Part shown: one piece after another, positions 1-15,505 of the stretch
Numbering within the stretch: position 1 is the first letter of the stretch
Layout of the letters: each line of letters opens with the position of its first letter
DNA from: Cristatella mucedo
Taxonomy: Eukaryota; Bryozoa; Phylactolaemata; Cristatellidae
Assembly (NCBI GenBank): GCA_009760855.2
Contig: WPIO01000158.1
Location: 497,501-561,500 of the forward strand
Direction of reading: 5' to 3'
Length of the DNA: 64,000 nt
Made by a program: the position numbers and the translations under genes
Notes under the pieces: model-generated
What the model was told of the DNA's origin: nothing
Databases searched by the model: none
What the model saw: the letters and a program-made list of their open reading frames with translations, nothing else

Positions 1-41
1 CGGCAGTCATGGAAATTCCCGAAGAGAGACTGACCATAAAA
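1..41 (+). CDS. possible 3' end of an exon cut by the window edge
   Basis: One frame (starting at base 3) is open through base 41 and is followed at once by a near-perfect splice donor, AAA|GTAAGT, at 42. The same frame stops a few bases into the would-be intron. The fragment gives only 13 residues, so no family can be assigned, and a chance donor is quite possible. No other sign of an upstream gene is visible. Confidence 0.2.
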
Positions 42-47
42 GTAAGT

Positions 48-1399
48 TGACGAGGCAGCAAAATTACAGAGCTGCAGGCGACGCTAATCTTAACTAAGCG
101 GCGAGCTCTTGTAATCCCTCCCGTAGGCAATCACAAATTGACCTGATAAAATTCTTTCATTCTTGAATGAATAAATCATGCGATGCAATGACTCATCGAG
201 AAAGAGCAAACTCAGCACTGTGCTTTAGCAGAAGCTGGTTAGTGCCCTCCGCCTATCTATGAATAAAAATAGAGCGGATTGTGGCAGGGTGCATGAAATT
301 GAATAAGAATTTCATATGGTTATAAGTGCATCACGATAAAAAAAAGTCACAGAAAGACAGCTGGAAGTGCACACAACGAAAAAGCACAAACTAGGGCTTT
401 AGTCACGATCGTGTACAGGGGGACTGAGAATTTCACTCCCGATATCGCATTTAAGTAAGTCGGGTAGGCGCTTTGCCTTGAACGCTCGCATACTGCCTCT
501 ATCAGAATAATTCCACATCAGCGCCGCCACGGGTAGTACTTGCGAGGACAAAGACGTATCGGTTCGTAAAGCGTGAATAAGGATTGCGGTGCAGTTGTGG
601 CAATTGTGGTGTGCGGCTTCCGCATCCAGACACAAATATGTCGCAAAACACAGCACTTTTACTGGTGCTAGTCTCTCAGCTGACGCGCAACGAATACTGG
701 CAACGCCTGAACCTTGTATCACGGCTAGCGACTTGTTGATTCTGCACCAATGCACGCGGGTATGCCGACGGAGTATGGCAGCGAAGCGACAAATAACGCC
801 ATAAATTAACGCAGCAATTCCATGTCCACAACGGAGCTAAGTCTCTTTGACAGCAACGGGTGGTTACAACAGTTACAGGCGTTCAACAGCGGTCCTTACG
901 TGCACCAACGGCTTCGAGGCCCACGTACAGTAGTAACTCAATCAGCTCGAATGCCATTGCCGACACGGGAAGCACAGCTAACCACCGATTGCATGGAACC
1001 GGCTTTTATGTGGCCTCAGATTATCGCATAACCAATTCTAGCCGTTACAATTCAGGAACCGCGAATAATGAATATCGTTGATGGTCCGGCTGATTTAGCT
1101 AGCCGCGAACGAAAAGTGACAATCAGCTTTCAGTGGTTGCAGCTTCGCTAAGACGACCCGGAGACTCTTCTGCGACATTAAAAATGCAAACGGCATTAGT
1201 GTTGAGATAATGCTGCAGTTCCAAGCAGTCCTCGGCCGGCTGCCAAAGAATTGCTCATCGGATCTCCCCCCCCCCCCCACACACCCATCGCCCAGATCGA
1301 GTCCACTCAGCGAGTGCCATTGATCTTTTTATTAGCCTCGTTCGTTGTCTACCGCACCCGTCCGCCGGATGTTGTAACTGGTCCGCTGTAGGTCGGACC
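48..1399. other. no gene seen; upstream region of the Ly6-type gene
   Basis: Short open frames on both strands here have no recognisable motif, signal peptide or splice signals and look like chance. The last few hundred bases before 1400 should hold the promoter and 5' UTR of the Ly6-type gene, but I see no convincing TATA box. A run of C lies at about 1266-1279. Confidence 0.5.
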
Positions 1400-4618
<3,219 letters not shown>

Positions 4619-4774
4619 CAATAGTATTGGAAATGCTCTGTAGTCACTCTTGTTAAATCAGTAGTGTTTGTGTGCATCAGGTAGTATCTTCTAACCATGT
4701 CGTTAGTGATTACATACACATCTCCTGTCCGGAATGAACCCCTCGACGATGTGACGAATGCTTACTAACTAATA

Positions 4775-5620
4775 GTAAGAATAATGACATTTTTATAGCA
4801 CCCCCAGAGAACCTAATCTCTTTCTGGGCTCTTTACATATGAGGTAAGGGAAGCATGTCACTATGGTTAGTAAGAACAGGCGTAGTGTCAGCATACATAA
4901 TCACGCCAAGGACGATTCACACGGACCCAGCAAATACTGTGAGGAACAGGTGCATTTTAGCTTCTTTGAATGTCAAGTCATAGGTGTCGTGACGTCAGTC
5001 GGGAGCAAGTTCCAGTCTTTGAGAGCATATGAACTAAAGGCACCCACGGTCTTTAAAGGATTTCATGCTCGTTTAAGGCATAGCTAAACGATCTGAGTCA
5101 GAAGAGCAGGCGGTAGAATGCCTAGCCTGGTTGGGGAGTAGTTCTGATTAGTAGGCAGGAGCCAGAGAATGATGTGACCTAAAAGTGAGTGGCAGAACCT
5201 TGAAGTCGATACGCTGCTTTATGAGGAGCCACTGCAGGTGGAGAAAAGTGGTGTAACTGATGCAACTGTACCGCTCACGACAGAGATGCCTAACTGGTGA
5301 GTTGTGACATAACTGTAAGTGCCTTATTACACAGGCCGAAAGACCTACGAGTAGTGAGCTACAGAAGTGAAGGAGGCATGTCACAAATGCATGGACCAAC
5401 TTGGATATGGTATCCCTGTCTAAGCAGGCTCCAATTTTAGCAATTTTATGTAGCCAAAAGTAGGCAGATTTGACAATGGAGCTGATGTGATCGTCTTGAG
5501 AAAGGTCACTTTGGAAGAGGACACCTAGATTTAGTGCAGATGCAATAGGATATATGCTGGCCGAGCCCATTTTGATGATTAGGTTTTCCAATTTCTGAGT
5601 ATCACCTGGTGTGTCCACAA
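4775..5620 (-). mobile_element. L2-like LINE (family A), 5'-truncated, 3' half of RT ORF
   Basis: On the minus strand this encodes the C-terminal part of an L2/CR1-type ORF2, recognisable by DDHISS, SAYFWLHKIAKI, then KQRIDFKVLPLTFRS and LAPAY, followed by the 3' UTR and the hairpin end near 4780-4830. Several substitutions spoil the conserved residues, so it is a dead copy. It lies just beyond the third exon of the Ly6-type gene. Confidence 0.85.
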
Positions 5621-5639
5621 CTAGTAGGTTTTATTGCCA

Positions 5640-6280
5640 TTCAATTTAGTTTTTGCCTCTCATATTGACTGTTTTTTCTTGCATCTTGCATTCTGCACTA
5701 AGCTCACTGTCGTATGCCAGGAAGCTGCAGCACTCACTATTAGTCTATCAATGCGTGATCAATGGATTTATCGTTTTCCCCAACACTCGGTGCTAATATT
5801 GCCATAATTACTAATTGACTACCCGGATGATTCCTGACTTGCACCAGGCTGGTCAGCAATTCCGACAATCTTGTAGTTTAAATTTGCTTGCGTGGATTTG
5901 CAATGGGTTTGGGTAAAACGACAGACGGCACCCAGAAATACATTGCTTGCTTGTCAGTGAAAACTAAGTAGTTCCTTTTCCTCATTACATGTACTTACCA
6001 TTGGCTTAGCTGTACCTGCCTGTAGTCGTCCTTCTAAGCCCAATCGCTTTCCGACTAGGTGCAAGTCTTCCCCGATTTTGAAAATACAAATACTCGGCGC
6101 TTAAGTGCTTCGGCTAGTAGTTGTTGATGTGCAATTGCATCGTTGCTCATGCAAGTTGAGCCCCAGATAGCTTCTGGTGTGGAATGCGAGCTTTTTAGCC
6201 ACTCTCCATTTTTTACTTGATTGGACACCACTCCTTGGCATTCCACCAAGGGCTATTTGGGCAGCTTTAGCTTAAGCTTA
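5640..6280. other. no gene or recognised repeat seen
   Basis: A 640-base AT-rich stretch with no long frame carrying a motif, no SINE head and no LINE end. It could include unseen Ly6 exons or very old repeat sequence. Confidence 0.4.
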
Positions 6281-7285
6281 CTTGTAATGTAATGTAATGT
6301 AATTAATGTAATGTATCTCCGTCTGTAACTCCAAAAAGTCATAAAGACCATGTGGGTGTTACGCAGGAGAGTTTTGTATAGCGCACTCACAGCCTAAGCG
6401 GCTTTCGGTACGCATTTGGTAGCCAACAGACTTCGTCTCACGCAACAAAGACAAAGTGGGAAGCATAGCAGAGTCAGGAGAGCAATTGAGGTAGTGAGTA
6501 GCATAGAAGTAGCAGTTCAGGACCGCTGAAAAAGATGTGCCATAGTCGGCAGTTGGAGAGTAGATGTCGTTTCGTAAGAATTGTGGAAGCGAGTTCCACA
6601 GTCTAGGACCTGCAGAGCTAAAGCTTCTGTCGCCAACTGTCTTTAAGCGGAGGAATGGGACAGCTAATTTATTGTCCACACAGGACCTGAGGGCACGAAC
6701 AGGCTGAAACTGATGCAGCAGTTCAGCTAGGTATGAAGGAGCCAAGCCGTGGCAGGCCTTATGGGTCAGCCTAAGAACTTTGCTCTGTATCCCTTGCTCA
6801 ACCGGCAACCATCCTAGCTCTTCCAGCAAAGGTGACACGTGCTCAAACCTCTGGGACTTGAAGACCAGCCTTGCAGCCATATTCATAGTCCGCTGTAGTG
6901 GTATAATAGCTTTCTTTGGTAGCCCAGCCAAAAGGGAATTACAATAATCAAGCCGAGACAGAACTAAAGAGCTAGTTAAATTTTTTACAAGCCACTGTGG
7001 GAGACAGCTTCTAATCTTGGATAGGGATCGGATGTGATGGCTAGCTGTAGAGGCAGTCTTCTGAATGAAGCTTTTGAAATTGAGGCAGCTGTCGAACACG
7101 ACACCTAGATTACGAGCACGCGGTGAAGGTCGCACAATAGCATCACCTATTAGAACAGCAAAGCCTTTTAATCCAGCCACACGCTTAGGGTGTCCTATGA
7201 GAAGCAGTTCGGTTTTATCGTCATTTAATTTCAGGAAGTTTTCCAGACATCCAGGATCGAATATCGGCAAGGCAAGCATTCAGTT
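6281..7285 (-). mobile_element. L2/CR1-like LINE (family B), intact 3' part of ORF2
   Basis: The minus strand is open for 306 codons, from a truncated 5' end to a natural stop near 6359. It covers the region after the reverse transcriptase palm: KLNDDKTELLLIG, ARNLGVVFD, SRLDYCNSLLAGLP, AARLVFKSQRFEHVSPLLEE, LGWLPVEQ, LAPSYLAELL and WNSLPQFLRNDI. This is the standard order for L2/CR1 elements. The 3' UTR is only about 50 bases and ends in a nested hairpin and an (ATTAC)n tail, seen as AATGTAATGTAATGTA on the plus strand near 6284-6312. The uninterrupted frame marks it as the youngest LINE copy here; the 5' region, including the YADD box, is missing. Confidence 0.92.
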
Positions 7286-7437
7286 TCTCAGTTGCTGCAG
7301 CAGATTCCTACTTGCCCGTTTATCCATTTGGCTTATGCAAGCATAGGATTGTTTGGTAGCTGTGCCTGTCAGCTCTAATGTTGTAAGAGGCATACATTGA
7401 CTGTAGTCCGGTTTAAGCAGAAAATTTAGAAAATAGC

Positions 7438-7830
7438 ATTAATGTCTTTTGTATAGCTCCCTAAGAGAACCAAATCTCTATGTAGGCATTTTGTAACTTG
7501 CTGTAAGAAAGCAATAACTAAGAGTTAATGGCAAGGAACATGCATCATGCTTCATGTAAAAGCATTCATGTAGCAGATGGTGCAAGAGCTTACTATAGGA
7601 GCTAGGTTGTGGGAAAAGTAGTCTGTTGCAAGCGACTGAAGTGACCAGTGAGTCAGAGAGAGGATCTTAAAAGTCGATTTGATACTTGGTAGGGAGCCAG
7701 TGAATTTCTTGCCAGAGCTGTGTGATGTGCCAACAATGCCGTTCACTACAGACCAGACGAACTGCAGGGTGTTGCACCAGTTGCAGTCGATTAAGGGCTC
7801 GGGTCAAGAGTCCTGAATAAGGTGAATATG
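7438..7830 (-). mobile_element. L2-like LINE (family A), short 3' fragment
   Basis: The minus strand shows the family-A 3' end at 7438-7500 and, upstream, the degraded peptide SIKSTFKILSLTHWSLQSLA, which matches the IDFKVLSLTFRSLHSLAPAY block of other copies. It is old, with frame damage. Confidence 0.75.
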
Positions 7831-8584
7831 GGTGTGACCTTTTCTACATGTGGGGGTTTGAACATGAGTACAAAGGCAGAAAGGCTCAGACAGCAGAAGC
7901 ATGTTCGTACTGATCTGATCAGATGGGTTATCAAAATATTAACCTAATTTGCCCATAGTGATAAGGGCGTGATTTCTTGTGCAAAGAGCTGAGATAAAGT
8001 AAGAGAGGTCTGAGATGAAGCTGGGATTGCCGCATGGTGGATAATAAATAGTCCCCTCCCATTATCTGCAGCTTACAACTAGCTGGACAGAGAACAAGAC
8101 AAAATTTAAAGGTTGTTTAGCAGTAGCAGAGAAAGGCATCAAATTGAAAGAGGTGTGGGTGACAGCAGCTGCCTACCACCAAGTATAAACCGTCTTGGAG
8201 TATAAAAAAGGGAGAAACCTTCTGATGTAGTGGGTTTAGTAAAGTTCGCTGTAGTTTTAAGGGGAGAACTCTTTCGGTTAGTAGAAATGTTAGTGTAGAT
8301 GTTAGTTTGGTGCCGGAAGCCCTCTCTGATATCCAGGCATGTTCTACAGGGGTAGGTCATTCGCTAATCCTGGCAGAGACGTGCACTGGACATGCAGTAG
8401 TACTACCTGAATGAGCACGAAATGGCAATAAGCATGCATGGTCGTACTAGATCTTCTGGGCACTCGAAACTAGACATGCAACGAGAGGGTCTCACATTTA
8501 TACGGCATCATTAAGAAAAGACTCTAGATCCACAAAACGTGTCAAAGCTGTATCCTTTGCGGTCTTTGTTGCTCTGATAGCTTC
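7831..8584. other. no gene seen
   Basis: AT-rich sequence without a supported feature. A 73-codon minus-strand frame at 8139-8360 has no motif and no flanking splice sites that I trust. Confidence 0.4.
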
Positions 8585-8855
8585 TATGTATCTCCGTCAG
8601 TAACTCCACAAAGTCATAAAGACCAAGTGGGTGTTACGCAGGAGAGTTTTGTATAGCGCACTCACAGCCTAAGCAGCTTTCGGTACGCATTCGGTAGCCA
8701 ACAGACTTCGTCTCACGCAACAAAGAGAAAGTGGGAAGCATAGCAGAGTCAGGAGATCAGTTGAGGTAGTGAGTAGCATAGAAGTAGCAGTTCAGGACCG
8801 CTGAAAAAGATGTGCCATAGTCGGCAGTTGGAGAGTATATGTCGTTGCGTAGCTT
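8585..8855 (-). mobile_element. L2/CR1-like LINE (family B), 3'-end copy
   Basis: Nearly identical to the end of the 6281-7285 element, from the block encoding ADYGTSF through the stop codon to the 3' hairpin at about 8593-8632. The copy is strongly 5'-truncated and its ATTAC tail is worn away. Confidence 0.88.
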
Positions 8856-9033
8856 CCATTGCAATGTCTATAATTGCAGCAGCTAAGACATCGGATTAGG
8901 CACCATAGCAGATGTAGTATACCACCGATACATGTTAGTCCAAAAACGACTGTGAACCCTATCACATTCTATCGGAGCAGATAAAAATTCTACAGAGTTG
9001 CTTGTGTCTGGGCAACAGTTGCAAGAAGGATGT

Positions 9034-9774
9034 CTAGCATATATAGTTCCTTTCGAAAGTATACCTTTTGGTGTCGGTGTATTCCCTGTCGAGTCTTGAA
9101 GTTAAGTGGTATGTGCAGATCCGAAAAAAGTGACGAGTTTTCTCGTAATTTCTTTGCATTTCGACGCTGCCACTAAACTCTCGGAATTTATTTGTTAAAA
9201 GCTGAAAATGGTTGCTCACGCTTTTTTTAGGTTGTTTAGAAGACAATGAGCTTTGCCCTAAATCCAAATAGTGTCCCTCCTCCAACCACCACACTGCTTG
9301 GGATCAGTAGGTGGCTCTAAAGTTTTAACGGTTGCTGTGCCCGGTAGTGGATGGTGCAATGTTTGTGATCTTGCGACATTGCATTATCGTACCACACCAC
9401 ACCTTCATTTCTACGAGTCTGTGCTCCACTCTCTGTGCCGGTCGGCAGAAGTAATCATGCAAATAGTTTCTTATCAATTTTTTGTAGCTGGGAGCTGGAA
9501 GCCTGAAAGCACACACTGCGGTCACCATTGTACTTACCCTGTTTGCTGCTTTCACCGTACGACTTTTTAAATGAGCCTGCATGACAACGCAATCGTCAAC
9601 ATTCCATCTGACGTCATAGTTGTCTGCTTCTTCTGCGGCTGCTCTGACTCCCAGATATGCATGTCTATTTTGTACAGGTGTTGCCAGTGATTGCAAACAT
9701 TCCACTGCCATGTTTCTATGCCTCCTCGACTTTAGGTGCATGAGGCAGTCTGAGCCAGCCGAGAAGGCTGGCAT
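9034..9774 (-). pseudogene. long minus-strand frame with two in-frame stops; origin unknown
   Basis: A single minus-strand frame is open from 9774 to 9034 except for TAA and TGA within 9295-9327. The upstream part includes CLMHLKSRRHR, faintly like the C-x4-H tail of a BED-type or other DNA-transposon zinc finger, but the first cysteine pair is not visible. This may be the remains of a transposon gene, or chance. No splice sites rescue it convincingly. Confidence 0.25.
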
Positions 9775-9974
9775 ATTTGTGGTTGGACGTTTTTATATGC
9801 CGGGTTTTTTACCCAAACTATGCCCCGAGCATTACCCGATGTTTCTGCATTTGCACTTAGTATCCAGCATATTATTGTATTATACGCTCAGTGAGCTGCT
9901 AGCCTTGAAATCTTCAATAATACAGCCAGCTTTGCGTTACCTCTGCCATTGGCTTTCTTATCTATGACGATGAC

Positions 9975-10514
9975 GTCACAGTCGGATTTATAAGATGCCA
10001 CCATTTGCCTCAAAGGGCCCATTGCTCCGAGGCTGCAAATTGAACGACTGGTCAGGATCTGAGGAGTGTAGGGTAAACAGTCTGTCAGGTGTGATGAAAT
10101 TCGCTGCCCTTTTGCGAGCAGTAGCGATATCCTCGGAGATAGAATACCTAGCAAGACACCTTTGAGAGCTTTGCATCAGAGATATGGACAAGAGACTTTA
10201 CGTTGATATGATTGCCGTTCAAATAGAATTCTCTAGAGCATAGCATTTGCATGAATTGGCATAATTTGTAACAAATCGTGCATGCTACCGCCTTGGTTTC
10301 TTACCATGCGTAACAGCTTGCAAAACGAGTTCGTTTTGCAATGTCGGATAATTTATGACTTCCAAAGTATTCATCATTTTCGAAGGATATATAATTGAGT
10401 TGCACCGTCTGGGCAGTGTGAAATGAGATTACTTGATGTTGAGAATATCCATCTCTCTGAAAATGTATGTCAACAACACTGACAGGCATTTCCTCATCAA
10501 TTGTCAAGGGTTAA
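9975..10514. other. no gene seen
   Basis: Short overlapping frames on the minus strand only; no motif, repeat end or tRNA-like block was recognised. Confidence 0.4.
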
Positions 10515-10690
10515 TAAAAAATTATACATTCGATATAGATCCCTCAGAGAACTCAATCTCTTTCTAGGCACTTTACATTCGCTGCAAAGGAAGCACGGTC
10601 GAATGGTTAGTGGTAGCATGCTCAATGACAACAACCATAGCATGGTTAGGAAGCATGTTACCTTAGCATGCACGACCGCAGACCGAATAT
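10515..10690 (-). mobile_element. L2-like LINE (family A), 3'-end fragment
   Basis: The plus strand shows CCTCAGAGAACTCAATCTCT, the complement of the family-A hairpin, then CTGCAAAGGAAGCA, as in the better copies. Only the 3' UTR remains. Confidence 0.8.
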
Positions 10691-11404
10691 GGTTTGAAAC
10701 TATTCCAGAAGTCGATGAATGGCAGATAGCTAAAATCGCCCAACTGCACTTTTTGGTAAATAATGAAGTAAGCGATTCTTTATAAAAAAAAACATCGTGA
10801 GTCTTTATGCTCTTAGTTTGCCAAATGCTCATACTTACTTTCTCAACTACCATTCTCATAACTCAATAGAAACTTGAGTACATGTGGGTCACCATGATTT
10901 TGGCATTGAAGTGTTTGCCAAAACTTCTAAAGAAATTTATACGGTTCAACCCTTCTTGTTTCCATCAGGAAACCTAGTTGGCTAGATTCTCGCTCCAATT
11001 GCATCATCAATCTCTTGTATTATTTTGACCTAGGTCTGGTCCACGTCTAAGAGTTAGCAAAACCATATTCTCAAACCTTGATCATTCCTGAAGAAGTTCC
11101 CAACTCAGTCTTTGCGATGCATGTTATGAGTTTGTTGAAAATGTGTTGCCCTTCTTCCGGTCAATGCTGTGCCAGACTGGAGCAACCAAGAACGACGTGG
11201 CTAAACGTCGAGATCATCAGAAAACTTGGTAGTACCGTTTAATCGGATGTAGATCAGTTTTCGTTAAAAAAAAAAGGCAATCGCCTAGGGCTTTAGTATG
11301 GCTGCTGTCGTCTGCCAAGAGACAGCCTCGGAACTGGATTGCACCAGGGAAGCTTCCCAAAATCCTCCCTGAGCGCCCATCAAGCCTGGTTAAAAAAAGC
11401 TTAA

Positions 11405-11545
11405 AAGGTCGGCTGATTATACCGCCTCATTTACATAGCTACGGTAGAATCTCAGTGGCTATCGCTCCCGCCCGCAGCTCTTGTAGTGTTCGGACTCGAA
11501 CCTACGATCTGGGTCGTGAAGTGATGGCAACTTGCCCAGCCGATC
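11405..11545 (-). mobile_element. tRNA-derived SINE, family 1
   Basis: Reading the minus strand: GCTGGGCAAGTTGCCATCAC, then a B box AGGTTCGAGTCC, then the tail CTATGTAAATGAGGCGGTAT. Head and tail match family 1. The middle (ATCCTTTATT block) is diverged or missing. Confidence 0.65.
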
Positions 11546-11883
11546 CTCCGGAGACAGACCCTGAGGCTGCAAGCCGGATCTTAATGTGCAGCCCGAGACC
11601 AAAGAGCAGCTCCTTTTCGGGAGAGACCCTTAACCTCGGTGCCGCTGGTAAGACCTCTGAGCTCCGCCTATGAATAGCGTACGCGTGTACTCCCCGTTTA
11701 GGGAGAGTCTGAAGCTCAGCTTCCGCTGGGCTTCCGCCTCGTCTGACCTTAACTAATTAGAATTTAGGAGCCTCTTCTACCCGTTTCGAGAGACGAGGTG
11801 CAGCCATGCGGCACATTTTTCTAGGAGCCGCCCTTAAAAAAAGTACACCGTTAAGCCCCCCTTTCGCAGAATCTCCGCCATGA

Positions 11884-12126
11884 TTCCCCTCGTCGAAGCT
11901 GAGTCTTCCTGAAGAGTTCTTTAGCCATTCACAAGAATTTGTAGATGATTTTAAGAGTGGCCGAAAGCACCTTACACTGCGTCTTCAACCCGTCTATTAC
12001 GAAGGTATGCCGTCAAGACTGTATACAATTGACTATTCTGCCACAGCTGCTTTGAACGTGAGGTCGGACATTCGCAAAAAGGATTTTTCCTGCAGATTTC
12101 TTAGGGTCGACCTATTTGTGAGTCAC
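11884..12126 (+). CDS. coding-looking open frame, possible exon of an unknown gene
   Basis: An 81-codon frame lies between TGA at 11881 and TAA at 12127. It has balanced, protein-like composition in the middle (PEEFFSHSQEFVDDFKSGRK, then HLTLRLQPVYYEG), unlike the surrounding repeat debris. A plausible donor, GAAG|GTATGC, falls at 12005, and a TTCTTTAG acceptor-like site lies near 11933, so an internal exon within 11884-12004 is possible. I do not recognise the family. It could be host or transposon. No partner exons were found. Confidence 0.3.
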
Positions 12127-12734
12127 TAACACATCCGCTTGCTTCGCTCGGAATGTTGACGGCACTGCATCCGTGTCCGTGCTGTGCTTTAGAATAGATT
12201 TAGAATAGATAAGAGCAAGAGAGCCTTTAGCGGGGCATAGGCTTTCCAGCTAGTTTAAATAACTGCCGTAACGCAGCCGTAACCATGGAGGGTATTTCTT
12301 TTGCAATATAGCTTATATATAAACTTGTTTTAGAGGTATGCTTCGACGTATACGCTAGGCACGTGCCTATTGCGCTGTTCTTTTCTTCCGACCGATGGAT
12401 ATCGTTCGCTGTTGGGCTGATCACCGCTTGAGGTCTTACGCAAGTTCATTGCTGGTTGAGGATTTTCATCGGCTTGGTCCAATGAAACAATAGGCTGTGC
12501 TTTTTAAGATAACTGCAAATATATTGCTACTTACAATAGAAATAGGATTAGTAGGTTCGTTCCAGAAATGCTGGTTAGCTCGAAATAGTCACGTGTTTAA
12601 GGAGTAAATCGCAGCCTCTGCAAATGTATTGCGGAACTGAATGGAGATTCACGAATTCCACAATTTTTTGAGACAAAGTTTTCTGCAACACCTGATGACA
12701 GGAATATTAATGAACGCAATATTATGGGAGTGAA

Positions 12735-13260
12735 TAATAATAATAATAACAATGCACTTGATAAAGCGCCCTCAGAGAACTCTATCTCTCTCTAGGCGCT
12801 TTACATTTGCTGCAAAAGGAAATGCAATTGAATGGTAAGTAAAATCATGCTTGAAAAACAAACAAAATGAATTATATGGTTAGGGGTGACATGCACAGGG
12901 TCAGCATGCAAATGTGGTTAGTGGCAGCATGCACAGTGTCAGCACACCTAAGCACATGAAGGACGAATCACAGGGACCCACTAAATGCTGTCCTAAATAG
13001 GTGCGTTTTTAAGTTCTTTTAAAGTGTGGTCAGGTCAGGGGATGTTCTGACGCAAGTCGGGAGGGAGTTCCAGGCTTTGGGAGCATACGAACTAAATTCA
13101 CGGTCAGTTTGGTAGCCAGTGCAGGTCGGCGAGAAGTGGAATCGTCCCGATACATTAAGGTGGGGATGAACATTAAGAAGGAGATGAACATTAAGGAGGA
13201 GATGAACTTTTTTAGTAAGATACGGTTATCGTGAATAAGCTGCATAAAGAGCATAATCAG
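12735..13260 (-). mobile_element. L2-like LINE (family A), internally deleted
   Basis: The tail (AATAATAATAATAACAATG), 3' hairpin complement, full 3' UTR and the last ORF2 codons (PGTPSRLASEHPLT frame near 13040) are well preserved. At about 13110 the sequence jumps to the block encoding the region near LHWLP (CAGTGCAGGTCGGCGAGAAG), so a few hundred bases are deleted. Confidence 0.85.
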
Positions 13261-13924
13261 GATGCGAGTGCGATGCTCGATTCGATTCGTTCGAGCTTTT
13301 TTTAGCTTCAGAGTTGCAGCCGACTAGCTTGATTGAAAAACGGCTGGGTGTGTAATGTCAAGGACAGATGCTGGACAAGCTCAACTATGCTTGGGTTTCT
13401 ACGTTGCTGCGATATTGGCTATATGACAGCACACCCTGTATCAGCCTTCTACAGTACCCGATACATAGCATTTGACAATGCCCTGAAGACTTAATTCTTA
13501 ATGCAGTAAATTTTAGCCTCTTTCCTCGTTGGACGCCACAGACCGGGGGCACGAGGCATGCCACGACTTGTTTAAGATCATAAAAAAGTCCGATCATCGT
13601 AACCCCTGAGGTTGAAGTGGATGACCTCATTTTTGGATTTTTTTCTGATGCAGCAAAGCAGGTTCAGTGGCTTCATTGTGCGAAAAATATTGCTGCCCCA
13701 TATCGCTGCTTTGGAGTGGCTCATCCGTGGCACTCACAATCCTCTCCTACTGCTCAAGTTTATGGGCTGTCGTAAAATGCTTTGGAAAAGATGATTTACA
13801 TTATCCGACTATTTATGTAAAAGAAAAACAAGCGTCATTTTGAATTTTCAGGAACGCGTTAAGGCAACGAATTGGCAGCATTAGTTGAGCTTTAACGCTG
13901 AAAACGTAATAACTGGCTCTAGAG

Positions 13925-14365
13925 TATTGATATGAATGGACAAAGATCATCCGAGGTACCTCTGAAATATGGGCTACCTCAGGGTTCCGTGCTAGGTCTT
14001 TTCAAGGTTTATACTCCCGCTCTTGCCGATGTGATTGCCAAGCACAATCTAGGCTTTCAATTTTATGCAGATGACTATCAGTTGTACCTTTGCTTTGATC
14101 CCTCCCAGCCCTCAAGCATGTTGAATTCTCTCAACTTTCTTGCTGCATGTATTGATGACATCCCCACATGAATGGCAGCAAATTTTCCTAAATTTAATGA
14201 TGATAAAATCAACTTACTAGATATGGAAAAACAAAGTGTGATTCAGAAATTGGAAAGGCTACCGCTCACAATCGGCTCTGCCAGCATGCATCTTCTGTTG
14301 AATGTGCACGAACTCAAGGTGTCATGTTCCAAAGTGACCTTTCATTAGACGACCACAGCTACTCG
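13925..14365 (+). mobile_element. L2-like LINE, reverse transcriptase palm fragment with YADD box
   Basis: Encodes LPQGSVLG, then GFQFYADDYQLYL, which is the catalytic YADD motif of a non-LTR reverse transcriptase, then a frame-broken stretch matching the start of the family-A C-terminal region (near 14270-14345, like 60060-60140). The LPQGSVLGPLLF block is altered and stops occur at 14169. It is a dead copy. Confidence 0.85.
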
Positions 14366-14644
14366 AAGGCGTATCCCATTTCTGAGCGATAAACTTGTAC
14401 GAGCAGGGAATGCACGATCTGGCTGCAGTTACCTGTTATTTGCATCAAACTTATGTTGGAATGGCATTCAAGCTATATTAACTTTGAATCACAATCGGCC
14501 GAGAGCTAAATGTTCAGGGACCCAGCATGGGTCGGCATACGGTTTAAAGTAACATCAAAAAGCTATTTTAACAAGCGTATCATATTTCTTGCGTTTACGA
14601 GTCTTATGTGCCGTAATCAGAGAGCAAATCATTGCTCAAAATGA

Positions 14645-14790
14645 GCATTGATGCATATATATGAATATATAACAATTTTTATGACGCTATAATAGAACTT
14701 GATCTCTATCAAGACGCTTTACATATGACCAGGGCTGGAGCTAAGACTCTGGTCCGTAAAGGCGAGCACTTTAGCCCTGGGCCAAACCGG
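14645..14790 (-). mobile_element. tRNA-derived SINE, family 2 (LINE-type tail)
   Basis: The minus strand reads TTGGCCCAGGGCTAAAGTGC and CTCGCC, a diverged tRNA-like head, then CATATGTAAAGCGTCTTGAT, AGAGATCAAGTTCT and a decayed tail. The order matches the clearer copies at 57390 and 44635. Confidence 0.6.
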
Positions 14791-14799
14791 AACGGCAAA

Positions 14800-14866
14800 T
14801 AACAATAACAATTCAATTTTGTATAGCGGTCTTAGAGCACTTAATCTCTCTCTAGGCACTTTACAA
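14800..14866 (-). mobile_element. L2-like LINE (family A), 3'-end stub
   Basis: Only the tail (AATAACAATAACAATT) and the hairpin complement (TTAATCTCTCTCTAGGCACT) are present. The insertion sits directly beside the family-2 SINE, which shares the same kind of 3' end. Confidence 0.7.
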
Positions 14867-14869
14867 GAA

Positions 14870-15465
14870 TTGTTGTGGGCGTGGCATCACCTCCAAGTAG
14901 TTCCGCCCCCAGCCGGATCCACACTGTGGGCGTGGCCACGCCCGCAATGCTGTTCAGACCCAGCCGGACTCATACCACTCCACCCGTTTCAACGGACGCG
15001 CCGAGTGTCACCTCATTAGGTGCTGCAGTTGGACGGCATCGGCTGACTAGGCTGGATTTAATTGCAACGGGTCAGCTGTGGTCGCCTGACCCACTAGTCC
15101 TGCAGCATGGAACTTTCTGCTTGTCCACCGACCTTCGTGGACGCTATCCCCTCCCTCCCTCTTCTCTCCACGCGCTTCGGAGCTGCTTCCACGACGGCTA
15201 CTGCTTCATCCGTCTGTACGCTAGCTCGCTTCGCGTTTGCCTGCGTATCATACAATACAGCTGTTGTCGCCAGTACCGCAGCTCGCTTGTGGGGGGCGTC
15301 GTTCTACATCTGGCCGCTGTGCGCCAAGCCCCTACAACACCACTTCGCTCGACCCATGGGCGAACTGCGCGTGAGCGAGCGATGCACACCGTCCTGGCCG
15401 TATCTTCAGACTCCAAGCAGGTTGTGCGACCTTCTACTTGCTGCTTGTGCACCAACCTGTGAACA

Positions 15466-15505
<40 letters not shown>

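Noticed and set aside
6359-7279. 306-codon open frame as a host gene
   Set aside because: It is the ORF2 end of an L2/CR1-like LINE, with the family's motif order and tail, and further copies exist at 8585, 22805, 34360, 43998 and 60958.
9325-9570. Overlapping frames on both strands near 9.3-9.8 kb as a coding gene
   Set aside because: The longer one is interrupted by two stops and no family could be named, so it is listed only as a low-confidence pseudogene.
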